Assembly: GCA_036268485.1 (NCBI GenBank)
Contig: DATAUC010000073.1
Span: 5,730 to 69,729 of the forward strand
Source of the DNA: Bog-473 sp036268485
GTDB taxonomy: Bacteria; Actinomycetota; Acidimicrobiia; Acidimicrobiales; RAAP-2
Length of the DNA stretch: 64,000 nucleotides
Reading direction: 5' to 3'
Made by a program: the position numbers and the translations under genes. Shown piece after piece: positions 17,584-25,675 of the stretch. The notes under the pieces were generated by a model that did no database searches, was not told the DNA's origin, and saw only the letters and a program-made list of their open reading frames with translations. Each line of letters opens with the position of its first letter. Position 1 is the stretch's first letter.

Positions 17584-18650
17584 TCCCTCCAACGCATCGA
17601 TTAGCCGCATTGCCTCCGGGGTGGGAGCGCCACATACCGCCGCGGTTGGGTGAACTGCCGCGGTCAATTCCAGTAGTGAGGTATTCGCCGCCAACGTGCC
17701 CCGGATGTCGCTGACCAGATGGGAAACGTTTGATAGATGCACCACACGCGGCTCTGGTGCCACGTCCAACGATGAACAGAATGGAGACAGGTTCTCCACA
17801 AGCGACCGCACAGCATGTTGGTGCTCCTCGCGGTTCTTCGCCGAGGTCAACAACTCTTGGGTCAATTCGGCCTCACCCGATCTACCTGACCGAGGCCATG
17901 TTGTGCCGGCCATGGTCCGGGCCGACACCGTCTCAGCCTCTCTGCTGAGAAGCAACTCCGGCGTCGCGCCGATGAGCCCAGCCACCGCGTATGCCCAACA
18001 ATTCGGGAATCTCTCTGCCAGTCGGACTAGCAGGTACCGCTCGTCCAGCGGCATATCTGCGGTGGCAATCAGGTCCCGTGCCAGCACGACCTTTCTCAAC
18101 TCTCCAGCACGGATTCGGTCCACCGCGACTGCAACCGAGCGCCGGTGCGCACCGTCATTCACTGCGCCCGAGCTATAGCGCACGCCATGAGGTGCTGTGA
18201 CGGGTTGACGCGCTATTGCGGAGTGGCCGCCGACCGTCGTCATCCAGGTCACCCCGTCGCGTCTCCCGACCAAGACCTTCGGCACGATCAGCACCGAGTC
18301 GGCCGGTGAATCAGCGAACGCCAGCGTCGTGAATGCCACCGGTCCCGTTCCGAGTACACCGACTTCGTCGTGAACGACGACCCCGGCGGTGAACCTCGAC
18401 CACCAGTGTTGTGCCTGGGCGAATCGGTCGCCACCGGTAGCGGCGAACCGTGCTGCCTCACCCCAGCCGACGAGTCCTTCCCTCCCGTTGACCCAGCTCA
18501 ACGTCCCCTGCGGTGTGGGTAGCCAGGACAACAACGGATCCGAATGAGGGATTAGGCATGTGGTGATAGTCAACGTATCTATTTGGGTCGACATGCTGTC
18601 AAAGCGGTCTCCGTAGCGGGCGGTCCGTGGGGTCACGGGTCTCCGCTCAT

Positions 18651-19460
18651 CTATCTGCCTTGCCACCGAGGGGTCCGCCCTTCGAGCATCGCCTCGCAGC
18701 CTTCCTTGAAGTCCTCCGACGTGAGGCAGCGAATCTGCTCTTCGATGGCCAACCGGAAGCTCTCCTCAGGTCCGCAATGCCAGGCCGCCTCGATCGCACG
18801 CCGGGCCCCCCGCACGGCGATCGGCGGCTGCGCGGCCAGGCGGGCAGCGAACTCTGACGCGGTTGCTTCGAGTTCGCCGTCGGCAACCACCCGGTTCGCC
18901 AACCCAATCCGAAATGCCTCAGCGCTGTCGATGATGTCACCCAGCAAGATCAATTCCCGGGCCCGGCTCTCACCGACGATTCGGGGTAGCCGGACGGTTG
19001 CGCCCATATCGGGCATGATCCCGAAGCGGGTCTCCAACAGGCCCACCTTGGTACCCTCTGCGAAGACCCGAAAGTCGCACGCCAAGGCGAGCTGTAAGCC
19101 GGCGCCGTACGCGTGGCCGCGGACCGCAGCGACGCTGGCGCAGCCAAGGTCGGGGATCCAACTAAATGTCCGCGCTGCCGCGGCGCCCTCTGCGAGAGTG
19201 CGCTCGTCGCCGGGCCGCTCTGTCCAGCCGGCCACCATGCCCGCCATACCCTCGGCCAGGTCGATGCCTGCCGAGAAGGCAGACCCCTCCCCTCTGACCA
19301 CCAGACATCGGAGAGACTCGTCGGGGAGCAATTCGACGCCGAGACGGGCCAGCTCGTTCCACATCAAAGGGTTCTGCGCATTGCGCTTGCCGGGACGGGC
19401 CAGGGTGAGGGTGCCGATCTCGCCTTGACGCTGGTATCGAATGGTCTGGTAGTCGGTCAT
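18651..19460 (-). CDS. Enoyl-CoA hydratase/isomerase family protein
   Basis: 269 residues. Crotonase fold: PGKRNAQNPLMWNEL, oxyanion-hole strand SAFSAGIDLAEG (about 64-75) and the second loop VRGHAYGAGLQLALACDFRVF. The general position for one catalytic acid reads 'LLETRFGIMPDMGATVRL', which keeps a Glu (E143 region) but has Asp rather than the usual Gly-Gly. It would hydrate or isomerise an acyl-CoA in the cytosol. The ATG at 19460 has only a weak site; ATG 19490 is an alternative. It lies upstream of, and almost overlaps, the broken isochorismate synthase gene, so both shared a transcript. Confidence 0.85.
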   Translation of the reverse strand: MTDYQTIRYQRQGEIGTLTLARPGKRNAQNPLMWNELARLGVELLPDESLRCLVVRGEGSAFSAGIDLAEGMAGMVAGWTERPGDERTLAEGAAAARTFSWIPDLGCASVAAVRGHAYGAGLQLALACDFRVFAEGTKVGLLETRFGIMPDMGATVRLPRIVGESRARELILLGDIIDSAEAFRIGLANRVVADGELEATASEFAARLAAQPPIAVRGARRAIEAAWHCGPEESFRLAIEEQIRCLTSEDFKEGCEAMLEGRTPRWQGR

Positions 19461-19518
19461 GGGTTCATCGATTTGGCCGGCCGATCGCATCTGTGGCTTG
19501 CGGAATGTCTGGGCGTCT

Positions 19519-20745
19519 TCAGCCCGGGCCAGCGGGCGAAGTGACCGGAGCGGCTCTGCGAGTGGCGCGACCACCTCGCGGGGCAATGAATGCCTTGGGA
19601 AGCGTGACCTTCCGCGATGCCCGATACACCTTGGGCGGACTGCTCGACACCGTTTCCTTGTACCGTGCCGCCTTCCTTCCCTTGAGAAACAGTCGACGAG
19701 GCGCGTCATTCGGCTTGGCGAACTGAACCACCCCATCACGACGGCCGAGGCTGACCGGCTGATGGATATAGCCGAATCTGAACCGTTTGGTGCTCTTGTT
19801 TCTTATGATCCGAGCAATCATGTCCGCCGCGTGGATCGCGGTCGGAACTCCGCTTTGGCAGGTGCCGTGGATCTCGCCCCAGGGCTGTGTGATCGCGGCG
19901 CTGTCCCCAACAGCGAGTACCTGGGGGTGGGAGATCGATCGTAGGGCATCATCGACCACAATTCGCCCGCGTTCATCAACGCGCAGGCCGGCGTCTCTCG
20001 CAAGCGGTGAAGCCCAGAACCCGGTAGTCCACAAGCACGCATCGATTGGTATGGCCGCGTGGTCGGCGACTTCGACGGCGTCGGGCAACACCTTCGTGAT
20101 TTCGCAGTGGCTGAGACTTTCGATGCCAAGACGGTCGAGCACGGAAACGAGATAGTTGCGAGCTTTGGCTCCCATCATGGAACCCGGTTCTCCTTTCCCG
20201 ATAAGCACCACTCTGAGGCCAGGATGCGACTCGGCGATCTCGCTCGCTGCCTCGACTCCGGTGAGGCCGTTGCCGCACACCGCAACCGTCCCATATCCGT
20301 CGAGGCTATCGAGACGCCTGGCGAAACGGACACACGTGTCAGGCGAGTCCAGCGTGAAGGCATGGTGCTCGACGCCGGGCACCGTGGTCGTGTTCGCCGC
20401 GCTCCCAATGGCGTAGATCAAGTAGTCAAAATCGACGCGCTGTGGCGAGTCGTCGGCTCGTTCGACAAGGAGCCAGTTGGCATCAACGCTGATTGTGGTG
20501 GCCCAACCCTGGACGAATTCGATACCGGTCCCGGCGATGAGGTCTGGGATCGAGTACTCCTTGAGTTGTTGACCGGTCGCCAGCTGGTGCATGCGCAGTC
20601 GCTCGATGAATCGCTCAGACGGGTTGACCAGAAGAACCTTCACGTCAAGACGACGCGTTCGGCGAGCCACCCGGAGAGCGGCCATGAGACCGGTGTAGCC
20701 TGCCCCAAGTACCACTACTTGTGTCGATCGAATCTCAGCTGTCAT
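19519..20745 (-). CDS. FAD-dependent pyridine nucleotide-disulfide-type oxidoreductase (NDH-2-like)
   Basis: 408 residues. FAD-binding VVLGAGYTGLMAAL at about 9-22, a second dinucleotide motif VAVCGNGLTGVEAASEIAE at about 148-166 and the closing FAD motif VLAVGDSAAI at about 275-284 show the two-Rossmann architecture of type II NADH dehydrogenases and related quinone or carotenoid oxidoreductases. There is no redox Cys pair. The start at 20745 follows GGAAGG at nine bases. It is divergent from an ECF sigma gene and is a likely member of that sigma factor's regulon, given the shared 85-base control region. Confidence 0.88.
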   Translation of the reverse strand: MTAEIRSTQVVVLGAGYTGLMAALRVARRTRRLDVKVLLVNPSERFIERLRMHQLATGQQLKEYSIPDLIAGTGIEFVQGWATTISVDANWLLVERADDSPQRVDFDYLIYAIGSAANTTTVPGVEHHAFTLDSPDTCVRFARRLDSLDGYGTVAVCGNGLTGVEAASEIAESHPGLRVVLIGKGEPGSMMGAKARNYLVSVLDRLGIESLSHCEITKVLPDAVEVADHAAIPIDACLWTTGFWASPLARDAGLRVDERGRIVVDDALRSISHPQVLAVGDSAAITQPWGEIHGTCQSGVPTAIHAADMIARIIRNKSTKRFRFGYIHQPVSLGRRDGVVQFAKPNDAPRRLFLKGRKAARYKETVSSSPPKVYRASRKVTLPKAFIAPRGGRATRRAAPVTSPAGPG

Positions 20746-20808
20746 AGACGATGACCTTCCTTCCGAATCTGTATCGCCGCTACCTACAAGAGGGCCGATG
20801 ATGGGAGG

Positions 20809-20824
20809 AAGTTCCAAGGAACTT
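20809..20824. promoter_or_regulatory. GGAAC-containing palindrome between oxidoreductase and ECF sigma
   Basis: AAGTTCC-AA-GGAACTT, perfect except at its centre, so a GGAAC (the commonest ECF -35 core) faces each way. The leftward one sits about 65 bases before the oxidoreductase start, a workable distance. The rightward one is too close to the sigma start to serve as its own -35. Confidence 0.35.
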
Positions 20825-20829
20825 TCGGG

Positions 20830-21354
20830 GTGGTTGTGACCTCTTCGGAGAATGACGAAGTCGACCGCCGCACGGTCATCCGGGCCCAGCGCGGAGACCC
20901 CCGAGCGCTCGATGAAGTCCTGCGCCAGCTGATGCCCTACCTCGGACGGATCTGTGGCGCCATCGCGCTCGATCACGGCGACGATGCTCTTCAAGAGACC
21001 TTGATCTCGGTCATGCGCCACATCGGGTCGCTTCGAGATCCCGGGGCTGTGCGCGGCTGGGCTCGTCGCATCGCCGTACGAGAGTCCATTCGACAAGCGA
21101 AACCAGCACAGGCTGTGCCGACCGACCCCGAGGTGCTAGCGACGACTCCTTCCCCGGGCGATGCGGAAGCCGCTGTAGACGTCCGAGACGCCTTGCAGTC
21201 GCTGAGTCCGGATCAACGCGCTGTTCTCGTCCTGCAGCAGTTTGAAGGTCTGAGCGAGGAAGAGATGGCCGACCTGCTCGGCGTCGCCGTCGGAACGGTG
21301 AAATCGCGATTGAGTCGGGCTCGTGAGGCGTTCCGGACGGAGTGGATCCAATGA
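20830..21354 (+). CDS. ECF-type sigma factor
   Basis: 174 residues from GTG 20830 (GTG 20836 also possible). Region 2 at about 20-80 includes DDALQETLISVMRHIGSLRD and VRGWARRIAVRES; region 4 at about 115-170 includes SLSPDQRAVLVLQQFEGLS, then EEMADLLGVAVGTVKSRLSR. There is no C-terminal SnoaL extension, so it is not of the ECF41 type. Its stop overlaps the ATG of the next gene (ATGA), so the two are translationally coupled, and no anti-sigma factor is recognisable nearby. It probably drives the divergent flavin oxidoreductase and its own operon. Confidence 0.9.
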   Translation: MVVTSSENDEVDRRTVIRAQRGDPRALDEVLRQLMPYLGRICGAIALDHGDDALQETLISVMRHIGSLRDPGAVRGWARRIAVRESIRQAKPAQAVPTDPEVLATTPSPGDAEAAVDVRDALQSLSPDQRAVLVLQQFEGLSEEEMADLLGVAVGTVKSRLSRAREAFRTEWIQ

Positions 21355-21860
21355 GCGAGTTGTGGCCGCAGGCCAACGTCGGCAATGTCGGGAGGCTCCG
21401 CGCTCTCGCAGCTGGATTCCCTGGATCTGCCTACACAGAGAGGCACATACCTGTCCCCTTCGAACAGGTCTGGGACTACTTCTCCGACATGGAGCGGTCA
21501 GTGCCCTCCTTCGACGAGACGGTCGCCGAGTTCCACATCACGAACCGGGACGACAATCGACTTACCGCAAAGGTGCGCGGTCCCTTCTTACCGATCCGAT
21601 TCACGCTGGATGTCGACCTTGACGTGGGATGGTGTCTCATGACGGCTCGTCCCGCGTACTACCTGGTCATGTTCGCGGCCGAACCATCCGGCGACCACAC
21701 GCGCTTTGCCCACGCCGAAGCATGCAACCTGCCTGGTCCGACTGTGCTCCGGCGTCCGATCCAACCACTCTTCCGGTTGGCCAGACGCTGGCTGGTCGGT
21801 CACGTCGAGCGCGACGTAGACGGGCTTGAACTTGCGCTTGGGCTAACCGGAGACAAGTGA
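21351..21860 (+). CDS. SRPBCC (START-like) family protein
   Basis: 169 residues. The N-terminus YTERHIPVPFEQVWDYFSDME is the characteristic first strand and helix of polyketide cyclase/dehydrase-like SRPBCC proteins. The middle has the strand pattern FHITNRDDNRLTAKVRG, and the C-terminus ends in a long amphipathic helix with RRWLVGHVERDVDGLELAL. Such folds bind hydrophobic ligands. Coupled by ATGA overlap to the ECF sigma gene, it could be a ligand sensor or a product-handling protein of the same regulon. No reaction can be named. Confidence 0.78.
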   Translation: MSELWPQANVGNVGRLRALAAGFPGSAYTERHIPVPFEQVWDYFSDMERSVPSFDETVAEFHITNRDDNRLTAKVRGPFLPIRFTLDVDLDVGWCLMTARPAYYLVMFAAEPSGDHTRFAHAEACNLPGPTVLRRPIQPLFRLARRWLVGHVERDVDGLELALGLTGDK

Positions 21861-22161
21861 TGCCGGCTATCTGATCCTCGTTCTATGAACGAACGTCTCA
21901 AGCCCACAAAACCCAGTCGACGTAAGAAGCCGGAAATTGGACAGAGCCGTGGCACCGAGGGACTGTGGCAATGGCTGCACTCGCTACGTTTGGGCACCAG
22001 ATGGCAAGGGTCGAACCGTCTCGAGGTAGACCTTGTTGTCCATCATGTAGACCACTTGCCAGAGGGGCCGAAAGGCAAAGAAGTTCCCGGGACCTTTGGT
22101 GGCCCTCCCTCCTCTTGTGTAAGTGCAGCGGCCGCATGAACCTGAGAGAGGAGCCATCGCG
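21861..22161. other. Intergenic stretch with a possible minus-strand gene remnant
   Basis: About 300 bases. On the minus strand a frame ending near 21984 reads NFFAFRPLWQVVYMMDNKVY and then LETVRPLPSG, which looks like protein but has no complete upstream part. It may be the tail of a lost gene. The plus strand shows only the ribosome site of the next gene. Confidence 0.3.
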
Positions 22162-22584
22162 ATGGACAACGAGGACTTGATCATTGAGCTCTTTGCTGCC
22201 ATCGAAAGCCGGGACATCGACCGGATTCTCGAGATCTACGACCCTAACGTCGAGTTTCACTGGCCGCCGCCCCTTCCCTATGGGGGGTCCTCAACGGGAG
22301 CATTCCCGGACACCGAGGGGCCCACGTGGCAAAGCGTCTGGTTACCACTCCAGCCGACTGCCGATGACCGAGCAATGGATCTTCGTGTCATTTCGAGTCG
22401 GGGGAACGAGGTAGTCGTGGTGTATCGCCAGCGAGGACGCGACATCAACGGCAACAGGTATGAAGGAGAAGTCATAGGCTTATACGAAGTCAGCAACGGA
22501 ACACTGTGTCGAGCCCAGATGTTCTATTACGACACGGACGCGCTGTTGGAGTTTCTCAAGCAAGCGAAGGCATCGGAGTCGTAG
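22162..22584 (+). CDS. SnoaL-like NTF2-fold protein
   Basis: 140 residues from ATG 22162, with GAGAGGAG about nine bases upstream. It has the SnoaL_2-like pattern: LFAAIESRDIDRILEIYDPN, VEFHWPPPLPYGG, then strands VVVVYRQRGRDINGNRYEG and LYEVSNGTLCRAQMFYYD, and a terminal helix ALLEFLKQA. This closely fits the 'nuclear transport factor 2 family protein' group that often carries steroid- or polyketide-like ligands. It is followed by a damaged DoxX gene. Function unknown. Confidence 0.82.
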   Translation: MDNEDLIIELFAAIESRDIDRILEIYDPNVEFHWPPPLPYGGSSTGAFPDTEGPTWQSVWLPLQPTADDRAMDLRVISSRGNEVVVVYRQRGRDINGNRYEGEVIGLYEVSNGTLCRAQMFYYDTDALLEFLKQAKASES

Positions 22585-22616
22585 GCGCGCGAGCGTAGCC
22601 GTCGACAGGTAAACAT

Positions 22617-22998
22617 GTGAACATCGCTTTGTGGATCATCGCTGGCTACCTGGCCGCAGCCTTCCTCGTGGCGGGTGCTAGCAAACTATTCATACCAAAG
22701 CAGAAGTTGGCCAAGGCTCCCGGCGGGGGATGGGTCAACGACTTCAGCGCCGGCTTCGTCAAGGCCCTCGGAGCAGTCGAGATCATGGGCGCCGTCGGCC
22801 TGATCCTGCCCGCCGCACTCGGCATCGGGCCGGTTCTCGTGCCGCTGGCCGCTGTCGGACTGGGGACGATCATGATCGGCGCGGCGATCGTGACGGTCGC
22901 GCCGTCAAGAGTACAAGCACGCGCTAGGGAACCTGACCTATCTCGCCTTGGCCGTCTTCGTGGCGTGCGGCCGCTTCGGCCCATGGTCCTTCAGGTGA
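22617..22998 (+). pseudogene. DoxX-family membrane protein gene with a frameshift
   Basis: The first 93 or so codons encode a DoxX-type protein: LWIIAGYLAAAFLVAGASKL, VEIMGAVGLILPAALGIGPV and LGTIMIGAAIV, giving three membrane helices. The fourth helix is present in the +1 frame: EYKHALGNLTYLALAVFVA, then GRFGPWSFR and a stop at 22996-22998. The break is near 22900-22912, by one extra or two missing bases. Unless corrected in translation, the protein ends in about 50 unrelated residues. The GTG at 22617 follows an AGG-containing sequence. Confidence 0.7.
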
Positions 22999-23479
22999 TC
23001 TTGCCTGATGTGATGCCGTTGCCCTGCTCCTCTGGGGCTGCAGTTCGCCCAAGACATGACAAATGATTCATTGCTCAGATTTGGGCAATGACCGCGCTCC
23101 GCAGGCTCAGTTCTGCGCCCAGACCAGGCGGCGCCCTGTCTAGAAGCCATGCGGGGCTCCTCGGAGCAACCCGCAATTCAGTGATCAGGTCTGGCAGCGA
23201 GATCGCGACAGGTTGACCCTCCGGTAGCGGGGGCGGACTTTGAACGACCGACCACTCAGTTATGAGTCAATCGATGGCTGCGCCCAGATGTCTCGAAACC
23301 CCGCGCTTGTCGCGTCTCGAGACGACGCTCCCGGTCGGTCCAGCGCTTGTTATCCGGGTTACAGCGAAGCAGACGAACTCGCGTGAACGACATCTACCCG
23401 AACCACGTAGCGCTTCACCGGCGCTTGGTGAACCAGTACGGATCACACTTTAGGCCTGTGACCTGGCCTTTCTGCCGAG
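22999..23479. other. 480-base intergenic stretch before tRNA-Ala
   Basis: No complete gene. A minus-strand frame from about 23258 to 23075 is open for 60 codons (for example EGQPVAISLPDLITELRVAP) but has no start codon; it may be a remnant. This is the part of the accessory region that touches the tRNA 3' end, so an attachment site would be expected here. Confidence 0.35.
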
Positions 23480-23552
23480 TGGAGGTGAAGGGATTCGAAC
23501 CCTCGCCCTCTGCGTTGCGAACGTAGCGCTCTGCCAGCTGAGCTACACCCCC
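23480..23552 (-). tRNA. tRNA-Ala (anticodon CGC)
   Basis: 73 bases, with acceptor GGGGGTG pairing with CACCTCC (one G-U), D arm AGCTCAGCTGGCAGAGC, anticodon loop TTCGCAA (CGC, reads GCG) and T arm GGGTTCGAATCCC. The anticodon stem has one A-C mismatch. CCA is not encoded. Its 3' end points at the accessory region. Confidence 0.95.
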
Positions 23553-23610
23553 GGCAGCCACCAAGGATAGTCCGACCTCGGTACCCCTCTCGGAGCCCGA
23601 CTCTTCGTGC

Positions 23611-24375
23611 CTAGTGGCCGACTGCCGCCTGGCGCAGGACGATCTCGTATTCCTCATCCCAGCCACCGGGACCGCCGGCCCGGGCCGGTGCCGGCTCGTC
23701 CTCGTAGTACCCGCCGTAGCCGTCGTTCTCGTCATAGGTCTCGTAGTCGCCATAGCCCTGGTCGTAGCCAGCGGGCGTGGACATGCGCCGATCCCGCTGC
23801 GCTTCCAGTTCCCGGGCGTAGCCCATGAGCCCGAGCAACCCCAGGGCGGCGACACCGCTCAGGACCGTGACGATCCAGACCAACCGGAATGAGTGCATTG
23901 CTCCGATTATGGCGGTGCTCACTGCTGTGGCCGTGAGCAGGCGCAGGAGGAGGGTGCAGCGGCGGCGAGCCTCCTCGCGACGGTGCATGGAGAGTTCCAT
24001 CCGGGCCAGGGCCGGGCTGACCTGGGGTTCGGGGGCGTCGAGGACGCAGACCCGCTCGTAGTGGGCGCCATCGACATCATCGACGTCGGCCAGGTATTCG
24101 TCATCGGTGGGGCGCAGCAAGACGAGCTTGGGTCGGTTCGAGTTCACGTCAGCCGGCGGGGCCTGGGTGATCACTCCACCCGGCAGGGCGGTGTGGAGAC
24201 GGTAGGCCGGTGACACCAGTTTCGGGCCGGCGTGCTCCAGCAGTTCCAGCTGGTGGTGGAAGTGGTCGATGGAGCCGACCCCCTGGCGTGCGGCCGTAAC
24301 TCGCCGCCACGCGCTGGGCGCCAGCACCAATATCCACAGTACGACTACGAGGACTAGCAGGATCACAATCGTCAC
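23611..24375 (-). CDS. Membrane-anchored protein, possibly SepX/GlpR-like
   Basis: 254 residues. One N-terminal helix (IVILLVLVVVLWILVLAPSA), a cytosolic stretch to about residue 135, then two close helices (LLLRLLTATAVSTAIIGAM and VWIVTVLSGVAALGLLGLM) and an acidic Tyr/Gly-rich tail (GYDQGYGDYETYDENDGYGG). This layout, and the position beside tRNA-Ala, resemble the actinobacterial GlpR/SepX proteins that bind FtsZ, but no single motif proves it. The low-complexity tail would be cytosolic. Call it a conserved membrane protein with a tentative septation link. Confidence 0.6.
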   Translation of the reverse strand: MTIVILLVLVVVLWILVLAPSAWRRVTAARQGVGSIDHFHHQLELLEHAGPKLVSPAYRLHTALPGGVITQAPPADVNSNRPKLVLLRPTDDEYLADVDDVDGAHYERVCVLDAPEPQVSPALARMELSMHRREEARRRCTLLLRLLTATAVSTAIIGAMHSFRLVWIVTVLSGVAALGLLGLMGYARELEAQRDRRMSTPAGYDQGYGDYETYDENDGYGGYYEDEPAPARAGGPGGWDEEYEIVLRQAAVGH

Positions 24376-24552
24376 TCCCCGACGACCTACCTTCGCTCCG
24401 GTGGAAGACCCTAATCAGGGGCCAATTCCAAGTGGTGGATGGTTGGGAAATGCGCAGCGCCGACCACGTCAGTGCCTCTCCTCGTTGGGTGCTTTGTAGC
24501 TCCGCCAGCGGGCCTTGGCAAGCGCTTTCTTCACGCCCTGTTCACGGCCCTG

Positions 24553-25362
24553 TCAGACGCCCGATCGGGCTCGACTCCACCACCGTCCGTCGTCGCACCC
24601 GACGGTCACCGCCACGTCGAAGCAGCGCGAGACCAATTCCGAAGTGATCACCTCGGCCAACGGGCCGGCGGCCATCAGTTCGCCCCGGCGCACCAGCCCG
24701 GCGTGGGTGAAACCGGCCGGGATCTCCTCGCAGTGGTGGGTCACCAACACCATCGTCGGGTACTCGGGATCATGTGCCAGTCGCCCCAGACGGGCCACCA
24801 GTCGTTCGCGGGCGCCCAGATCGAGCCCGGCGGCCGGCTCGTCCAGCAACAGGAGCTGGGGTTGCGCCATCAGCGCCCGGGCCAACAACACCTGCTGGCG
24901 CTCGCCTTCGGAAATGACGCCAAAGGGCCGATCGCCGATGGCACCCACTCCGGCCTGGGTGAGCAGCTCGTCGGCGCGGCGCCAGTCGTCGTCGGTGTAG
25001 GTGTTCCACCAAGTCTCCAAGGCCCCGAACCGGCCGCTGACCACCACCTCCCGAGCCAGGAGATCGGGCCGGAGTTGGCGCGTCACCGATCCGCTGACCA
25101 ACGAGATGCGTGGTCGCAGGGTGCGGACATCGACCCGGCCCAGGCGCTCACCGAGGATCTCGACCGACCCGGCTGTTGGCCAGAGACGGGCGCCCACCAC
25201 TTGAAGCAAGGTCGTCTTGCCCGAGCCGTTGGCGCCTAAGACGACCCAGCGCTCCCCCGGCTGCACGACCCAGTCGATCCCGTTGAGGACGACCGTTCCC
25301 TCCCGCCGAATGATGAGCCCCTGGAGCGCAATGACCGGGCTGAGATCGCCCGCTGCGCTCAC
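24553..25362 (-). CDS. ABC transporter ATP-binding protein
   Basis: 269 residues. Walker A GANGSGKTTLLQ at about 43-54; Q-loop near LVSGSVT; signature ISEGERQQVLLARAL, where the usual LSGGQ reads ISEGE; Walker B LLLLDEPAAGLD; H-loop LVTHHCEEIP. The EGERQ signature and the HHCEE turn are typical of the stand-alone ModF/YlmA-like ATPases. No permease gene is adjacent, so the partner is elsewhere or the protein has a non-transport role. It overlaps the preceding small gene by four bases (25359-25362), indicating translational coupling. Confidence 0.88.
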   Translation of the reverse strand: MSAAGDLSPVIALQGLIIRREGTVVLNGIDWVVQPGERWVVLGANGSGKTTLLQVVGARLWPTAGSVEILGERLGRVDVRTLRPRISLVSGSVTRQLRPDLLAREVVVSGRFGALETWWNTYTDDDWRRADELLTQAGVGAIGDRPFGVISEGERQQVLLARALMAQPQLLLLDEPAAGLDLGARERLVARLGRLAHDPEYPTMVLVTHHCEEIPAGFTHAGLVRRGELMAAGPLAEVITSELVSRCFDVAVTVGCDDGRWWSRARSGV

Positions 25363-25673
25363 GCGACGGTGGAGTCGACCTGCACGCGCCGGTTCACCCG
25401 GCCGACCAGCCCGGAGCAGGCGTGGGCCCAGGTTCGTTCACCGGCCAACCAGAGCCAGATTTCCCGCCGGTAGTCGGTGACGATCCGGTCAAAGACCTCG
25501 CGCTGGATACCGGACGAGGGCAGAGAACTCCAACGCGACCACAGCCACGCGGTCAGCCCGTCGTCGGCCTGCAACACGGTGGTCAGATCCTGGCCGTCCA
25601 AGACGGCCGACAACCAGGCCTCAGCTCGGACCGTGGGCTCGTCGGGGACATGGAGTGAGAGGGAGGACGTCAT
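25359..25673 (-). CDS. Small conserved hypothetical protein
   Basis: 104 residues, with no recognised family. It is rich in Trp (AWLSAV, AWLWSRWSSL, EIWLWLAGERTWAH) and predicted to be soluble and helical. It sits between the FrhB-like gene (two bases upstream) and the ABC ATPase (four-base overlap), so it belongs to the cys transcript. A role in that pathway is possible only by position. Confidence 0.6.
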   Translation of the reverse strand: MTSSLSLHVPDEPTVRAEAWLSAVLDGQDLTTVLQADDGLTAWLWSRWSSLPSSGIQREVFDRIVTDYRREIWLWLAGERTWAHACSGLVGRVNRRVQVDSTVA

Positions 25674-25675
25674 AC

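Larger units (their letters stand above)
16925..18594 (-). pseudogene. Isochorismate-synthase-type chorismate enzyme, split by an insertion
   Basis: The 5' part (18594 to 17580) encodes an MenF/EntC/DhbC-like chorismate-binding enzyme: ELRKVVLARDL, NCWAYAVAGLIGATPELLL, HPTAAVCGAPTPEA and the end LIDALEGL. The frame then runs into foreign sequence and stops at 17536. The missing C-terminus is found at 16925-17130: GRGGYLGPVGWIDAQGNGE, then LFAWGGIVADSDPD. Removing the 449-bp insert and one CTAG copy restores LEGLGRGGYLGPVGW and a 406-residue enzyme, the normal length. It would make isochorismate for menaquinone or a siderophore. The upstream start could instead be GTG 18666, overlapping the enoyl-CoA hydratase stop. 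Confidence 0.9.
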
